A DNA stretch of 64,000 nucleotides from Flavobacterium sp. W4I14 (GCA_030817875.1 JAUSZU010000001.1:6076001-6140000), one strand, 5' to 3'; shown: positions 1-9,119, counted from the first letter of the stretch. Notes: generated by a model from the sequence alone, not told the origin. Program-made: numbers and translations.

Positions 1-191
1 AAGGTAAAAGCTATCAACAATATACCAGAAAGATGAATTTTGGTGAATTTATCCACTTTTGGAGTGGTGCAGCGAAAGCAGATTTGGCACCTCTTGCATT
101 AAACGCTTTTGGGCCAAAGGACGAAAAAGGAGCAGACTGGGCCCCAATGCTGGCCAAGGCTAAAACCGATTTTCCAGCCCTCACTTATTAA
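1..191 (+). CDS. C-terminal end of an unidentified protein (5' truncated)
   Basis: An open frame enters from the left edge (codons from position 3) and ends at TAA 189-191, giving about 62 residues. The tail contains FGEFIHFWSGAAKADLAPL and ends in DFPALTY. I cannot name the family with confidence. The location just before two secreted BSP-type peptidase genes and the lack of any membrane segment suggest a secreted protein, and a virulence-type metallopeptidase such as the Svx/AvrXca group is a guess only. The stop codon is followed by 82 bases before the next plausible start. Confidence 0.6.
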   Translation, partial: GKSYQQYTRKMNFGEFIHFWSGAAKADLAPLALNAFGPKDEKGADWAPMLAKAKTDFPALTY

Positions 192-273
192 ATTATAATA
201 CAATAAACCAAGAGAAATGATTTTGCCAACTGCAGAATCATTTCTGCTTTTCAAAACTCACACAAAAAAAAAC

Positions 274-1255
274 ATGATTAAGAAGTTATTAATTTTCGCA
301 TCGATATCTTTTATAAGTGCCAATGCTTTTGCTCAAAGCAGAGAAAGAGAATACAAAGTTACCATTAACGATAAAGACAGCGCAACAAACGCCATTATAG
401 ATGCTAAACTTAAGGCGGCTTTTTTTCAGGTTTACCCAAAATTTGCTCAGGCTGATGGATATCGCACTAAAAGAAATGTAGTATTAGATCTGGTAACAAG
501 AAGAGACACCAATAATACAAGCCAAAGCGGGAGAAATTAAGGTTAATAGCGGTTGGGTAAAAGGTAAATCGCAATCTAAGATCGAAAAGGAACTATTTAA
601 TGCGCTTTCAAAAAACTGGGTTTCTTATAGCAAAGAAAAACATAAAGGCTACGAATTAACATTTATCAGCAAAGATCCAAATTTAGATCCAACGGTAAGA
701 AAAAAGCTAATTGCTACTTATTTCGAAATCTACCCAACCCTAGTTAAAACATTTAACGATAAATCTACACACGATGTACTTTTTGTGGTAGATACAGCAT
801 ACAAAGCGGTTGCAGAAGCAAGCGGAAATAGAATTTTGTTTAGCGCTGGTTACATGAAAGCTCATCCAACTGATATTGATGTGGTAACACATGAAACCAT
901 GCATATTGTGCAGGGCTATGGCTATAGTGCTGGCCCCGTTTGGCTAACAGAAGGCATTGCCGATTATGTACGCTATAAGTATGGTGTTGATAATGTGGGT
1001 TCGAAATGGAGTTTGCCTGAGTATAATGCAAAACAGAGCTATAAAAATAGTTATCGCATTACCGCAAGATTTTTTGCCTGGTTAGAGCAAAATGTTAAAC
1101 CTGGCTTAATTGCCACTTTAGATCAACAGTTAAGGGCACATCAATACAATGAACAGTCTTGGGTGGCCCTAACCGGAAAAACTGTCGACCAGCTTTGGGA
1201 AGATTACAGTAAAGCGCCCCAAAAAGTAAGCCTTACTTATAGCAGCAAAAAATAA
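274..1255 (+). pseudogene. BSP-family secreted metallopeptidase, frameshifted
   Basis: Plant/bacterial basic secretory protein family (predicted zinc peptidase). ATG 274 opens a clear signal peptide (MIKKLLIFASISFISANAFA). The first frame runs to TAA 538-540. The homologous sequence continues one frame over, from about 506, to TAA at 1255. Between them lies one extra base, somewhere in about 497-521. The downstream half carries HETMH, then WLTEGIADY, the usual zinc-ligand and Glu motifs. Read through, the product would be about 325 residues: a N-terminal half-domain without HExxH that resembles the front half of the family fold, then a complete BSP domain. The next gene (1522-2193) is a close tandem paralogue. 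No homopolymer explains the shift. It is either a pseudogene or a sequence error. Confidence 0.8.
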
Positions 1256-1273
1256 AATTTATCTGCATAGAAC

Positions 1274-1317
1274 GGTCATCATCTCGACTCCGTTGTACGC
1301 CGCTCGAAATGACGACC
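1274..1317. repeat. Dispersed GTCAT-CTCGA palindromic repeat
   Basis: GGTCATCATCTCGA and TCGAAATGACGACC form an imperfect inverted repeat. The same family recurs at 10702, 44431-44532, 55443-55530 and 55938-55966. It lies between the two BSP genes. The remainder of 1256-1521 shows no gene. Confidence 0.6.
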
Positions 1318-1521
1318 ATTTAAAAGAAAATTTACAAAGAAGCCAAGTTTTACAAGGTATGTGCAAATAAAAACTTAACTTCTCTTGTACGTGTTTGTAA
1401 AAATAATCATCACCAAAGTAAAATTTTTGATCATTTACTAAATCGTTTTACATATTATATTTATTTTGCAGAACTAAACGCGCTAACCAAGTAAAATCCA
1501 TCACAATAAAAATATAGTCAG

Positions 1522-2193
1522 ATGAAAAAAATATTTACTTTTTCAATTTTCCTAATGTTTGTTTCGGCCTTTTCAGCCCATTTAAAAGCACAGGAAATCA
1601 TAAAGAAAAGTGGTTATACCTTATTGTTTGAGAGCAATTTTAAGGAATTAGACCCTCAATTAAAGAAACGGTTAATCAAAACTTTTTTCGAAGTTTACCC
1701 AAAACTGGCCAAAGAATATAATCCAGCTACCATAAAAGAAGTTAAATTTTTTGTAGATACGGCTTATAAAGGTGTGGCGGCAACTGCTGATGGTAAAGTA
1801 ACCTTCAGTTCGATCTGGATGGAAAAACATCCTGAAGATATTGATGTGGTAACCCACGAGGTAATGCACATTGTGCAGGATTATGGCCGGAGCGTTGGCC
1901 CGGGCTGGTTAACAGAAGGTATAGCCGATTATGCACGCTATAAATTTGGCGTAGATAATGAAGGTGCCAAATGGTCGCTCCCTGCTTTAAAACCAGAACA
2001 TAGTTATAAAAATAGTTACCGCATTACCGCAGGTTTTTTTGCCTGGATGGAGAAGAGTGTAAAAACAGGTATTATTAAAACTGTTGATGCATCTTTAAGA
2101 GACCACACCTATACCAAAGATATCTGGACAAAATTAACGGGTAAAGATTTAGATGCACTTTGGGCAGATTACGTTAAAAATTCGGAAGTTTAA
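1522..2193 (+). CDS. BSP-family secreted metallopeptidase
   Basis: 223-residue member of the basic secretory protein family, found in plants and bacteria and predicted to be zinc-dependent endopeptidases. A signal peptide ends at about residue 24 (SAHLKAQ). The domain fills the rest of the chain: an N-terminal alpha/beta part, then HEVMH at residues 112-116, IVQDYG, and WLTEGIADYARY with the conserved Glu at about 132. There is no other domain, so it is probably exported or periplasmic. It is very similar to the C-terminal domain of the frameshifted gene upstream (shared SYKNSYRITA block and GVDN), so the two arose by tandem duplication. The GH92 gene starts 35 bases downstream, consistent with one transcript. 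Substrate unknown. Confidence 0.85.
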   Translation: MKKIFTFSIFLMFVSAFSAHLKAQEIIKKSGYTLLFESNFKELDPQLKKRLIKTFFEVYPKLAKEYNPATIKEVKFFVDTAYKGVAATADGKVTFSSIWMEKHPEDIDVVTHEVMHIVQDYGRSVGPGWLTEGIADYARYKFGVDNEGAKWSLPALKPEHSYKNSYRITAGFFAWMEKSVKTGIIKTVDASLRDHTYTKDIWTKLTGKDLDALWADYVKNSEV

Positions 2194-2228
2194 AATAAAT
2201 ACAAGCATATAAAACACAAACACAACAA

Positions 2229-4517
2229 ATGAAAAGATTATTTATCGCTTTATTGAGTGTTGCGGCGTCAACCAGCTTCGCGCAAACAATAGGCAAAATT
2301 ACAGATCCGGTAGATTGGATAAATCCTTTAATGGGAACGGCATCCAAGCCATCATTATCTAACGGAAATACCTATCCGGCAATTGGTTTGCCCTGGGGAA
2401 TGAACATGTGGACACCACAAACTGGTAAAAGCGGCGATGGATGGGCTTATGTTTACGATGCCGACAAAATCCGCGGCTTTAAACAAACACATCAGCCTTC
2501 GCCCTGGATGAACGATTACGGCGCTTTTTCTATTATGCCTGTTACTGGTAAATTAAAATTCACAGATGATGACCGCGCCAGTTGGTTCAGCCACAAAGCA
2601 GAGATTTCTAAGCCATATTATTATAGCGTTTATTTAGCAGATGCTGATGTAACCACCGAAATTACCCCAACAGAACGTGCTGCCCAGTTCAGGTTTACCT
2701 TCCCGAAAACGGATAGTGCTTATGTGGTAGTAGATGCACAGAATAAAGGTTCTTACATTAAAATTATACCGGCAGAAAGAAAAATTATCGGTTATACCAC
2801 TAAATATGCCCGTGGTCCACTACCTAAAAATTTCAAAAATTACTTTGTAATCTATTTCAACAAAGATTTCAAACTGGCTAAAACCTGGGATGATAAAAAA
2901 CTTAACGATAAAGATTTAGAATTAACTGTAGATCATGCGGGTGCCGTTATTGGTTTCGCTACACAAAAAGGTGAGCAGGTAATTGCAAAAGTGGCCTCTT
3001 CATTTATCAGTTTTGAGCAGGCCGATTTAAACCTAAAAAGAGAATTGGCCAGCGATGGTTTCGATGCTACGAAAGCAAAAGGTAGGGCAACCTGGAACAA
3101 AACGTTAAGTAAAATTGCGGTTGAAGGGGGTACGATTGATCAAACGCGTACTTTCTATTCAGCAATGTACCGTACCTTGTTCTTCCCCAATAAATTATAT
3201 GAGATTGATGCACAGAACCAGATTGTACACTGGAGTCCTTACAACGGACAGGTTTTGCCAGGATACATGTTCGCTGGAACGGGTTTCTGGGACACTTTTA
3301 GGGCATTATATCCTTTCTTAAACCTGGTTTATCCTTCAATCAACAAGGAAATGCAACAAGGCTTAATCAACGATTACAAAGAAGGCGGTTGGTTGCCAGA
3401 GTGGAGCAGTCCGGGTTATGCAAACATTATGGTGGGTAACAACTCCGCTTCGGTAGTTTCTGATGCTTATATTAAAGGTATGCGTGGTTACGACATTGAA
3501 ACGTTATGGCAGGCTTTAAAACATGGCGCAAACAACGAAGGCCCTATGGAAGCCGTTGGTCGCGACGGTGTTAAATATTACAATGAATTGGGTTATGTGC
3601 CTTTCGATGTGAAAAAGAATGAAAATGCCGCTAAAACATTAGAGTATGCTTACGATGACTTTACCATTTATCAATTGGGAAGAGCTTTAGGTAAACCAGC
3701 TTCGGAGATCGATATTTATAAGAAAAGAGCAATGAACTACAAGAATCTTTTCGATCCGGCTTCGGGTTTAATGCGCGGCAAAAATCAGGATGGAACTTTC
3801 CAAAGCCCATTCAGTCCATTTAAATGGGGCGGTGCATTTACCGAAGGTAACAGCTGGCATTATACCTGGTCTGTTTTTCAGGATGTTGATGGCTTAGCCA
3901 AATTAATGGGTGGCCATAATAAGTTTGTAACCAAATTGGATTCTGTATTCTCTATGCCTCCGGTATTTGATGAGAGTGCCTACGGAGGTGTAATTCACGA
4001 AATCCGCGAAATGCAGATTGCAAACATGGGCCAGTACGCACATGGTAACCAACCAATCCAGCACATGATTTACCTGTATAACTACGGTGGTGCGCCCTAT
4101 AAAACACAATATTGGGTAAGAGAAACCATGAACAGAATGTACAAACCTACTCCTGATGGATATTGTGGCGACGAAGATAACGGGCAAACTTCTGCCTGGT
4201 ACGTTTTCTCGGCAATGGGCTTCTATCCGGTAACACCTGCAGTTGATCAGTATGTTTTGGGTGCCCCTTTGTTTAAAAAAGTAACTGTTACTTTAGAAAA
4301 TGGTAAAACTGTGGTGATTAATGCAGCTGCCAATAGCGATAACAACCGTTATGTTCAGTCATTACAGATGAATGGTAAACCATATTCTAAAAACTGGATC
4401 AGCCATAGTGGTTTGCAAAATGGTGCGGTTTTAAATTTTAATATGACAGCAACGCCGAATAAAACCAGAGGTTCAAATCCAGCTGATTTCCCTTATTCAT
4501 TATCAACAGAAAAATAG
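2229..4517 (+). CDS. GH92 family alpha-mannosidase, secreted
   Basis: 762 residues, the usual length for glycoside hydrolase family 92, whose members are calcium-dependent exo-acting alpha-mannosidases that trim N-glycan or yeast mannan side chains. A signal peptide ends near residue 19 (TSFAQ). The N-terminal beta-sandwich opens with VDWINPLMGT. The catalytic (alpha/alpha)6 domain carries the family blocks TGFWDTFRALYPF (about 350-362) and GDEDNGQTSAWYVFSAMGFY (from residue 647). No lipobox, so it is probably periplasmic. It lies 35 bases after the BSP peptidase, suggesting joint breakdown of glycoproteins. The exact linkage specificity cannot be read from sequence. Confidence 0.93.
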   Translation: MKRLFIALLSVAASTSFAQTIGKITDPVDWINPLMGTASKPSLSNGNTYPAIGLPWGMNMWTPQTGKSGDGWAYVYDADKIRGFKQTHQPSPWMNDYGAFSIMPVTGKLKFTDDDRASWFSHKAEISKPYYYSVYLADADVTTEITPTERAAQFRFTFPKTDSAYVVVDAQNKGSYIKIIPAERKIIGYTTKYARGPLPKNFKNYFVIYFNKDFKLAKTWDDKKLNDKDLELTVDHAGAVIGFATQKGEQVIAKVASSFISFEQADLNLKRELASDGFDATKAKGRATWNKTLSKIAVEGGTIDQTRTFYSAMYRTLFFPNKLYEIDAQNQIVHWSPYNGQVLPGYMFAGTGFWDTFRALYPFLNLVYPSINKEMQQGLINDYKEGGWLPEWSSPGYANIMVGNNSASVVSDAYIKGMRGYDIETLWQALKHGANNEGPMEAVGRDGVKYYNELGYVPFDVKKNENAAKTLEYAYDDFTIYQLGRALGKPASEIDIYKKRAMNYKNLFDPASGLMRGKNQDGTFQSPFSPFKWGGAFTEGNSWHYTWSVFQDVDGLAKLMGGHNKFVTKLDSVFSMPPVFDESAYGGVIHEIREMQIANMGQYAHGNQPIQHMIYLYNYGGAPYKTQYWVRETMNRMYKPTPDGYCGDEDNGQTSAWYVFSAMGFYPVTPAVDQYVLGAPLFKKVTVTLENGKTVVINAAANSDNNRYVQSLQMNGKPYSKNWISHSGLQNGAVLNFNMTATPNKTRGSNPADFPYSLSTEK

Positions 4518-4528
4518 AGAAAACAATA

Positions 4529-4626
4529 GAGACTGTATCATAATATTGAATGTCATCCTGTCCAAAGGACTCCTATGGAGAGCCTGTCCAAGGACGGATT
4601 AAGTTTACACTTTATGATACAGTCTC
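4529..4626. mobile_element. MITE-like element 1 (perfect 15-bp terminal inverted repeats)
   Basis: GAGACTGTATCATAA at 4529-4543 is the exact reverse complement of TTATGATACAGTCTC at 4612-4626. The 98-bp unit has no coding capacity and its interior carries a dispersed GTCATCCTG-type repeat. A second element with nearly the same ends is at 8313-8441. An ATA on both flanks could be a short target duplication, but this is weak. An RNA hairpin or terminator for the GH92 gene is an alternative reading. Confidence 0.6.
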
Positions 4627-4681
4627 ATATTTTAAGAAAAATCTTTAGCCCTAATTGGGCCAGAACTAACAAACCAAGTAT

Positions 4682-6085
4682 ATGAACATTTCAAAGACGG
4701 GTTTTACAGCCATTTTCTGGCTTTGCGGAACCCTGTTGGCATTTGGCCAGCGTATTGATCTCAAAGATCTTTCAGCCTTTAAAAACCCTTCAAATTCATG
4801 GTCGCTCGCCCAAAATGTGGTGGCCGACCTAAACGCCGAAAACGTTTTAAAAACAACCAAAGGTGAAGGGATATTGATTAATCAATCTACAGCAAAAAAA
4901 GCGGGTTCCGATTTATATACCGTAAACGAATACGGCGACGTAACAGTAGAATTAGATTATTTAACTGCAAAAGGGACAAATTCTGGTATTTATCTTCAAG
5001 GTAATTATGAAATCCAGATTGATGATGCATGGGGGCTTAAAAACCCAAGTTCATCAAGCAATGGTGGTATTTACCAACGTTGGGATGATAGCAAACCTGA
5101 AGCCGAAAAAGGGTTTGGAGGTGTTGCTCCGCGTCAAAATGCAAGTAAAGCACCAGGTTTATGGCAGCACATTAAAATTATCTTCCAGGCACCAAAATTT
5201 GATGCATCAGGAAAGAAAACGCAAAATGCTAAAATTATCAGTGCCGAGCTAAACGGTGTGCTGATTCACGAAAATGTTGAGCTATTTGGTGCAACCAGAG
5301 GAGCTGCAGGAGCTGAAAAAGCAAAAGGACCTTTACGTTTACAGGGCGATCACGGTTCGGTAGCGTTCAGAAATATCCAGATTAATGAACTATCAGAAAT
5401 TCCAAAGCCAAATCAAAACGGTGGAGCAGATCCAATTTACATTGAAGCGGCAAGTAACAACATGATCAGAAGTTTTGTTGATGTTGCACCAAGAGTACGT
5501 TCGGTACATGCTATTTCGGTTGGCGGACCAGAAAAAGTTGCTTACAGCTACGATTTAGATAATGGTACATTATTACAGGGATGGCATGGCGATTTTATCG
5601 ATGCTACACCAATGTGGGATGGCCGTGGAAACGGTACCTCGCGTGCTTTGGGCAGTGTTACCCGTTTTACTAAAAAGCCAATTTTAGCCATTGCAAAATT
5701 AGCGAACGATCAGGATAAATGGATTGCCGATACTGCTGGTACTGGTTTCAGAACCAAAGGTTATGTAATGGATAAACAAGACCGTCCGGAGTTTAAGTAC
5801 ATCATTAATGGCGCAAATGTTACCGATGCCGTTAAGGTGATGGAAAATGGACAAGGTTTAACGAGAGAGATTGCTGTTGATAAACCATCAAAAGATCTAT
5901 ATTTTCTGTTGGCAACCGCTTCTGATATTGAAGAAGTAGCCAAAGGTTTATACCTGATTGATGATAAGTCTTACTATATCCAACTTGCTGAAGGTTCTGC
6001 TAAACCAGTAATCAGAGAAGTTGATGGCAAGAAAGAAGTTATCGTAGCTATTGGAACTAAGTTAAATTATACCATTTTGTTTTAA
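4682..6085 (+). CDS. DUF1080 (3-keto-disaccharide hydrolase-like) secreted protein
   Basis: 467 residues with signal peptide (LLAFGQ). Residues about 25-237 form a DUF1080 lectin-like jelly roll: GTNSGIYLQGNYEIQI and PSSSSNGGIYQRW, and the closing GDHGSVAFRNIQI are typical. Family members hydrolyse or eliminate 3-keto glycosides, products of C3 oxidation of sugars, in the periplasm. Residues about 250-467 are a second domain that I do not recognise (VAPRVRSVHAISVGGPEKVA, MWDGRGNGTSRALG). It resembles the extra segments seen in DUF1080/cytochrome proteins. The next gene begins 5 bases downstream, so translation is probably coupled and the two products likely act together. Confidence 0.8.
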   Translation: MNISKTGFTAIFWLCGTLLAFGQRIDLKDLSAFKNPSNSWSLAQNVVADLNAENVLKTTKGEGILINQSTAKKAGSDLYTVNEYGDVTVELDYLTAKGTNSGIYLQGNYEIQIDDAWGLKNPSSSSNGGIYQRWDDSKPEAEKGFGGVAPRQNASKAPGLWQHIKIIFQAPKFDASGKKTQNAKIISAELNGVLIHENVELFGATRGAAGAEKAKGPLRLQGDHGSVAFRNIQINELSEIPKPNQNGGADPIYIEAASNNMIRSFVDVAPRVRSVHAISVGGPEKVAYSYDLDNGTLLQGWHGDFIDATPMWDGRGNGTSRALGSVTRFTKKPILAIAKLANDQDKWIADTAGTGFRTKGYVMDKQDRPEFKYIINGANVTDAVKVMENGQGLTREIAVDKPSKDLYFLLATASDIEEVAKGLYLIDDKSYYIQLAEGSAKPVIREVDGKKEVIVAIGTKLNYTILF

Positions 6086-6090
6086 TTGGA

Positions 6091-8058
6091 ATGACAATGA
6101 AAAATACATTTAAAAGATTAGCAATACTGGCATTAAGTTTTAGCTTTACTACAGTTTTTGCACAAGAAACACCGAAAGAAGAAGATTTTTTCAAGATAAA
6201 TAAAGTACGCGTACCCGAAGGCCCTATTTTAGAAGTTGGTGGTCTGATTACCTTGCCAAATGGCGATTTAGGTATTTCTACCCGTAGAGGAGAGGTGTAC
6301 ATTGTAGAAAACCCTACAAGTGCCAAGCCTTACTGGCGCAGGTTTGCTTATGGCTTGCACGAAATTTTGGGCGTCGCCTATAAAAATGGTGCATTATATG
6401 TGGCACAGCGCGGTGAATTAACCAAACTGGTTGATAAGGACCAGGATGGCAAAGCCGATGTGTACGAAACCATTTACGCGTGGCCTTTAAGTGGGCACTA
6501 CCATGAATATAGTTTTGGGCCGAAGTTAATGCCCGATGGCACTTTTATGGTTACCGGAAATGTGGCCTTTGGCGATGAAGAATGGTGGAGAGCAGAAAGC
6601 CGTGTGCCTATGCGCGGTTGGGCCATGAAGATTACCGAAGATGGTAAAATGAGTCCTTATGCTGCTGGTTTCCGTTCGCCAGCAGGGATTGGTACTATTG
6701 ATGGCCAGTTTTATTATACCGAAAATCAGGGCGACTGGGTAGGTTCAGGTGGTTTATGGAAAGTAAATAAAGGTGATTTTATGGGGCATCCAGCCAGTTT
6801 AAGATGGACCAACTTACCTAACTCTCCGGTTAAACTGCAGTCAGATTTCTTTTACTCGCAAATAGACGAGCGTAGAACCAAAAACGAACAAGGAAGATAC
6901 ATTAAACCAGAAAATAGGGTAAACGAAACATTCAAAACCTTATTCGAAATGAAGAAAGTATTCCCTGAATTACGTTTGCCATCAGTTTGGTTGCCTTATG
7001 GTATTTTGGGGATCTCTTCTGCAGAACCTGTTAAAATTCCTGCAAACACATTCGGCCCGTTTGCTGGTCAGATTTTGGTTGGCGATCAGGGAATGAGTAT
7101 CATTTCGAGAATTTTTATGGAAACGGTGAAAGGTGAGGAACAGGGCGCTGCCTTCCTTTTCCGTAAAGGTTTCCGTTCAGGCGTATTGAGGTTGGAGTGG
7201 GGTACTGATGGGTCGCTATTTGTTGGTGAAACCAACCGCGGTTGGGGATCGGCAGGTGATGCCAACGAGGGTTTAGAAAGACTGGTATACAATAATAAAA
7301 CCCCTTTCGAAATGAAAGCCGTTAGGGCAATGCCTGATGGTTTTGAAGTAGAGTTTACCATGCCTGTAGATCGTAAATCGGCTGAAGATTTAGCTTCATA
7401 TGATGCAGAAAGCTTTATTTACAAATATCACCCTGTGTATGGTTCACCTCCTGTAAACACCGAGAAATTAAAAATCTCTGGGGTTAAAGTTTCGGCAGAT
7501 GGTTTAAAAGCCAGAATTATTGTACAAAACCTTCGTCAGTATTATATCCATACCTTAACATTAGATGGTTTAAGATCTCAAGATGGTTTTTATTCTTTAG
7601 TTCATCCGGTAGCTTATTATACCTTGAACCAGATTCCTGATGGAAATAAACTTTCTGCCAGTGAAGTAAGTACCAAAAACTCGGCGGCACCTGTAAATGC
7701 TCCTGCTAAGAAAACAGCTGCTCCAAAGGCAACAACTGGAAAAGCACCTGAAGCAAAAGGAGCGGCTACTCCGACTAAACCTACCGCTACGACTAAAGCA
7801 CCTACCTTTAAAGAAGTTGAGGGGTTATTAACAAAAAATACTTGTCTGGCCTGCCACAATCAAACCAAAAGACAAATTGGGCCGCCATTCGTAGAAATTG
7901 CAAAACGTAAGTATTCAGCAGAGAAAATATTTCAGTTGATCCACAATCCACAACCACAAAATTGGCCGGGTTACTCAACAGAAATGCCTCCAATGCCGCA
8001 AGTAACCAAAGCAGAAGCTTTAAAAATTGCAGGCTGGATAAATTCCTTAAATAAATAA
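6091..8058 (+). CDS. Beta-propeller (sorbosone dehydrogenase-like) protein with C-terminal cytochrome c
   Basis: 655 residues. A signal peptide ends near residue 24 (TTVFAQ). Residues about 30-400 have propeller-type repeats (VPEGPILEVGGLITLPNGDL, ILGVAYKNGALYVAQRGEL, DGTFMVTGNVAFGDEEW) as in PVC-type membrane-bound dehydrogenases. A low-complexity Ala/Lys/Thr/Pro linker (about 528-570) leads to a cytochrome c domain: haem motif CLACH at about residue 586 and axial-Met candidates in EMPPMP near the C-terminus. It follows the DUF1080 gene by 5 bases. I infer that it oxidises a sugar or passes electrons from such an oxidation. ATG 6097 is an alternative start. The dehydrogenase chemistry is not proven by motif. 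Confidence 0.8.
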   Translation: MTMKNTFKRLAILALSFSFTTVFAQETPKEEDFFKINKVRVPEGPILEVGGLITLPNGDLGISTRRGEVYIVENPTSAKPYWRRFAYGLHEILGVAYKNGALYVAQRGELTKLVDKDQDGKADVYETIYAWPLSGHYHEYSFGPKLMPDGTFMVTGNVAFGDEEWWRAESRVPMRGWAMKITEDGKMSPYAAGFRSPAGIGTIDGQFYYTENQGDWVGSGGLWKVNKGDFMGHPASLRWTNLPNSPVKLQSDFFYSQIDERRTKNEQGRYIKPENRVNETFKTLFEMKKVFPELRLPSVWLPYGILGISSAEPVKIPANTFGPFAGQILVGDQGMSIISRIFMETVKGEEQGAAFLFRKGFRSGVLRLEWGTDGSLFVGETNRGWGSAGDANEGLERLVYNNKTPFEMKAVRAMPDGFEVEFTMPVDRKSAEDLASYDAESFIYKYHPVYGSPPVNTEKLKISGVKVSADGLKARIIVQNLRQYYIHTLTLDGLRSQDGFYSLVHPVAYYTLNQIPDGNKLSASEVSTKNSAAPVNAPAKKTAAPKATTGKAPEAKGAATPTKPTATTKAPTFKEVEGLLTKNTCLACHNQTKRQIGPPFVEIAKRKYSAEKIFQLIHNPQPQNWPGYSTEMPPMPQVTKAEALKIAGWINSLNK

Positions 8059-8077
8059 GATAGTTTAATTGTTACGT

Positions 8078-8108
8078 AACGGTTGGTAGAAATACCAGCC
8101 GTTTTTTT
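8078..8108 (+). terminator. Intrinsic terminator after the cytochrome gene
   Basis: AACGGTTGGTA pairs with TACCAGCCGTT across a GAAA loop and is followed by seven T. It ends the 2229-8058 transcript. Confidence 0.85.
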
Positions 8109-8113
8109 GTTAT

Positions 8114-8220
8114 AAAAGAAATGGGGATTCCACTATTGCAGAATCCCCATCATCTAAATTAACGCTCTCAGATATATAAACGCTGTAAATAAGATTTATT
8201 GTATTGTGCGTAAAATTTTT
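8114..8220 (+). repeat. Structured intergenic element, copy A
   Basis: First of four ~115-bp copies. It begins AAAAGAAATGGGGATTC, forms a perfect 10-bp stem (ATGGGGATTC/GAATCCCCAT, 10-nt loop), then carries the conserved ATCTAAATTAACGCTCTCA, a second AACGCT, and ends in a T run. No protein frame is conserved across all copies. It lies just after the terminator at 8078. Confidence 0.75.
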
Positions 8221-8312
8221 TCCGCCATGGTCTGTGAAAAACAGTTCAATCACTGCGCGCCGTCTTTTCGACTGATTGTAAACGAATGGAGAAATCTACA
8301 TGCTAACTCGTC

Positions 8313-8441
8313 GAGGCTGTATCATAAATTGTAATTCAATCAAATTTGCCACGTTGAGCCTGTCGAAACGCTTGTAAGACATTTAAAACATGGCTTTCGA
8401 AAAGTTCAGAATGGGGATTCTATATTTATGATACAGCCTCC
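8313..8441. mobile_element. MITE-like element 2 (perfect 17-bp terminal inverted repeats)
   Basis: GAGGCTGTATCATAAAT at 8313-8329 is the exact reverse complement of 8425-8441. The element is 129 bp and non-coding. The ends differ from those of element 1 by a paired change (GAGA/TCTC against GAGG/CCTC), so the inverted symmetry is kept. The interior contains TTGAGCCTGTCGAAACG, another dispersed repeat word. Confidence 0.65.
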
Positions 8442-8498
8442 TATTAAATGAAAGATCCTTCGACTACGCTCAGGATGACAAAATATTTAGAGTTTAAA

Positions 8499-8615
8499 AA
8501 AAGAAATGGGGATTCCACTATTGCAGAATCCCCATCATCTAAATTAACGCTCTCATATACATAAACGCTATAAAAACGATTTATTGCATCAGTAGCAAAT
8601 TTTTTTTCGTTTTTG
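8499..8615 (+). repeat. Structured intergenic element, copy B
   Basis: Essentially identical to copy C over its first ~90 bases, including the ATGGGGATTC/GAATCCCCAT stem. It ends in TTTTTTTTCGTTTTTG. Sequence after it (8616-8690) still resembles the start of rpiA with several mismatches, so copy B may be an old duplicate of the rpiA upstream region. Confidence 0.75.
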
Positions 8616-8739
8616 GGATGGTTTCATAGCCCATTTTTAATTATGCCATTACAGATATGCCCCAACAGAATGTAGCAAGATCTGCCCTTACCCAATAAAA
8701 TATAAGTTATTAACCTACTGCCAATAATACTTATCCTAG

Positions 8740-8912
8740 GTACCTGCTGGCGGGGAGCATCGGCCCCGGCTCACTGAAGAAAGCCCCAAAGCAGCGCCTG
8801 GCTTTACCTTTTAGGTAACCAAAAGGTAAAGAAAAGGTAACCCTGGGGTTAACTTGGGGTTAACTTGGTAGCAAGAAAGGGTAAAGAACAGGTACAGGAT
8901 AGGTAAACGAAA
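8740..8912. other. Unexplained GC-richer intergenic stretch with a hairpin
   Basis: No gene is visible. It holds a GC-rich block (8746-8800), a perfect 11-bp inverted repeat CTTTACCTTTT (8802-8812)/AAAAGGTAAAG (8821-8831) with an 8-nt loop, a direct repeat of GGGGTTAACTT, and several GGTAA words. Function unknown. It could be a repeat family or a small RNA. Confidence 0.35.
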
Positions 8913-9002
8913 ACCTTTGTTTTTTTAAGAAATTTTTTCCTTGTCGCATCGCAACGCGATTGGCATTAACGATGTTTGTGATCACTCTATAGAATATCAT
9001 CC

Positions 9003-9119
9003 AAAAGAAATGGGGATTCCACTATTGCAGAATCCCCATCATCTAAATTAACGCTCTCATATACATAAACGCTATAAAAACGATTTATTGCATTAGCAGT
9101 AAATTTTTTTTCGTTTTTG
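9003..9119 (+). repeat. Structured intergenic element, copy C
   Basis: Same element as A and B, placed directly upstream of rpiA. Its terminal TTTTTG (to 9119) could double as the -33 box of the rpiA promoter, which would place the element at or just before the transcription start. Confidence 0.75.

Noticed and set aside
8124-8165. Conserved micro-peptide MGIPLLQNPHHLN in repeat copies
   Set aside because: The frame and start codon are lost in copy D while the stem is kept, so the structure is conserved and not the peptide.
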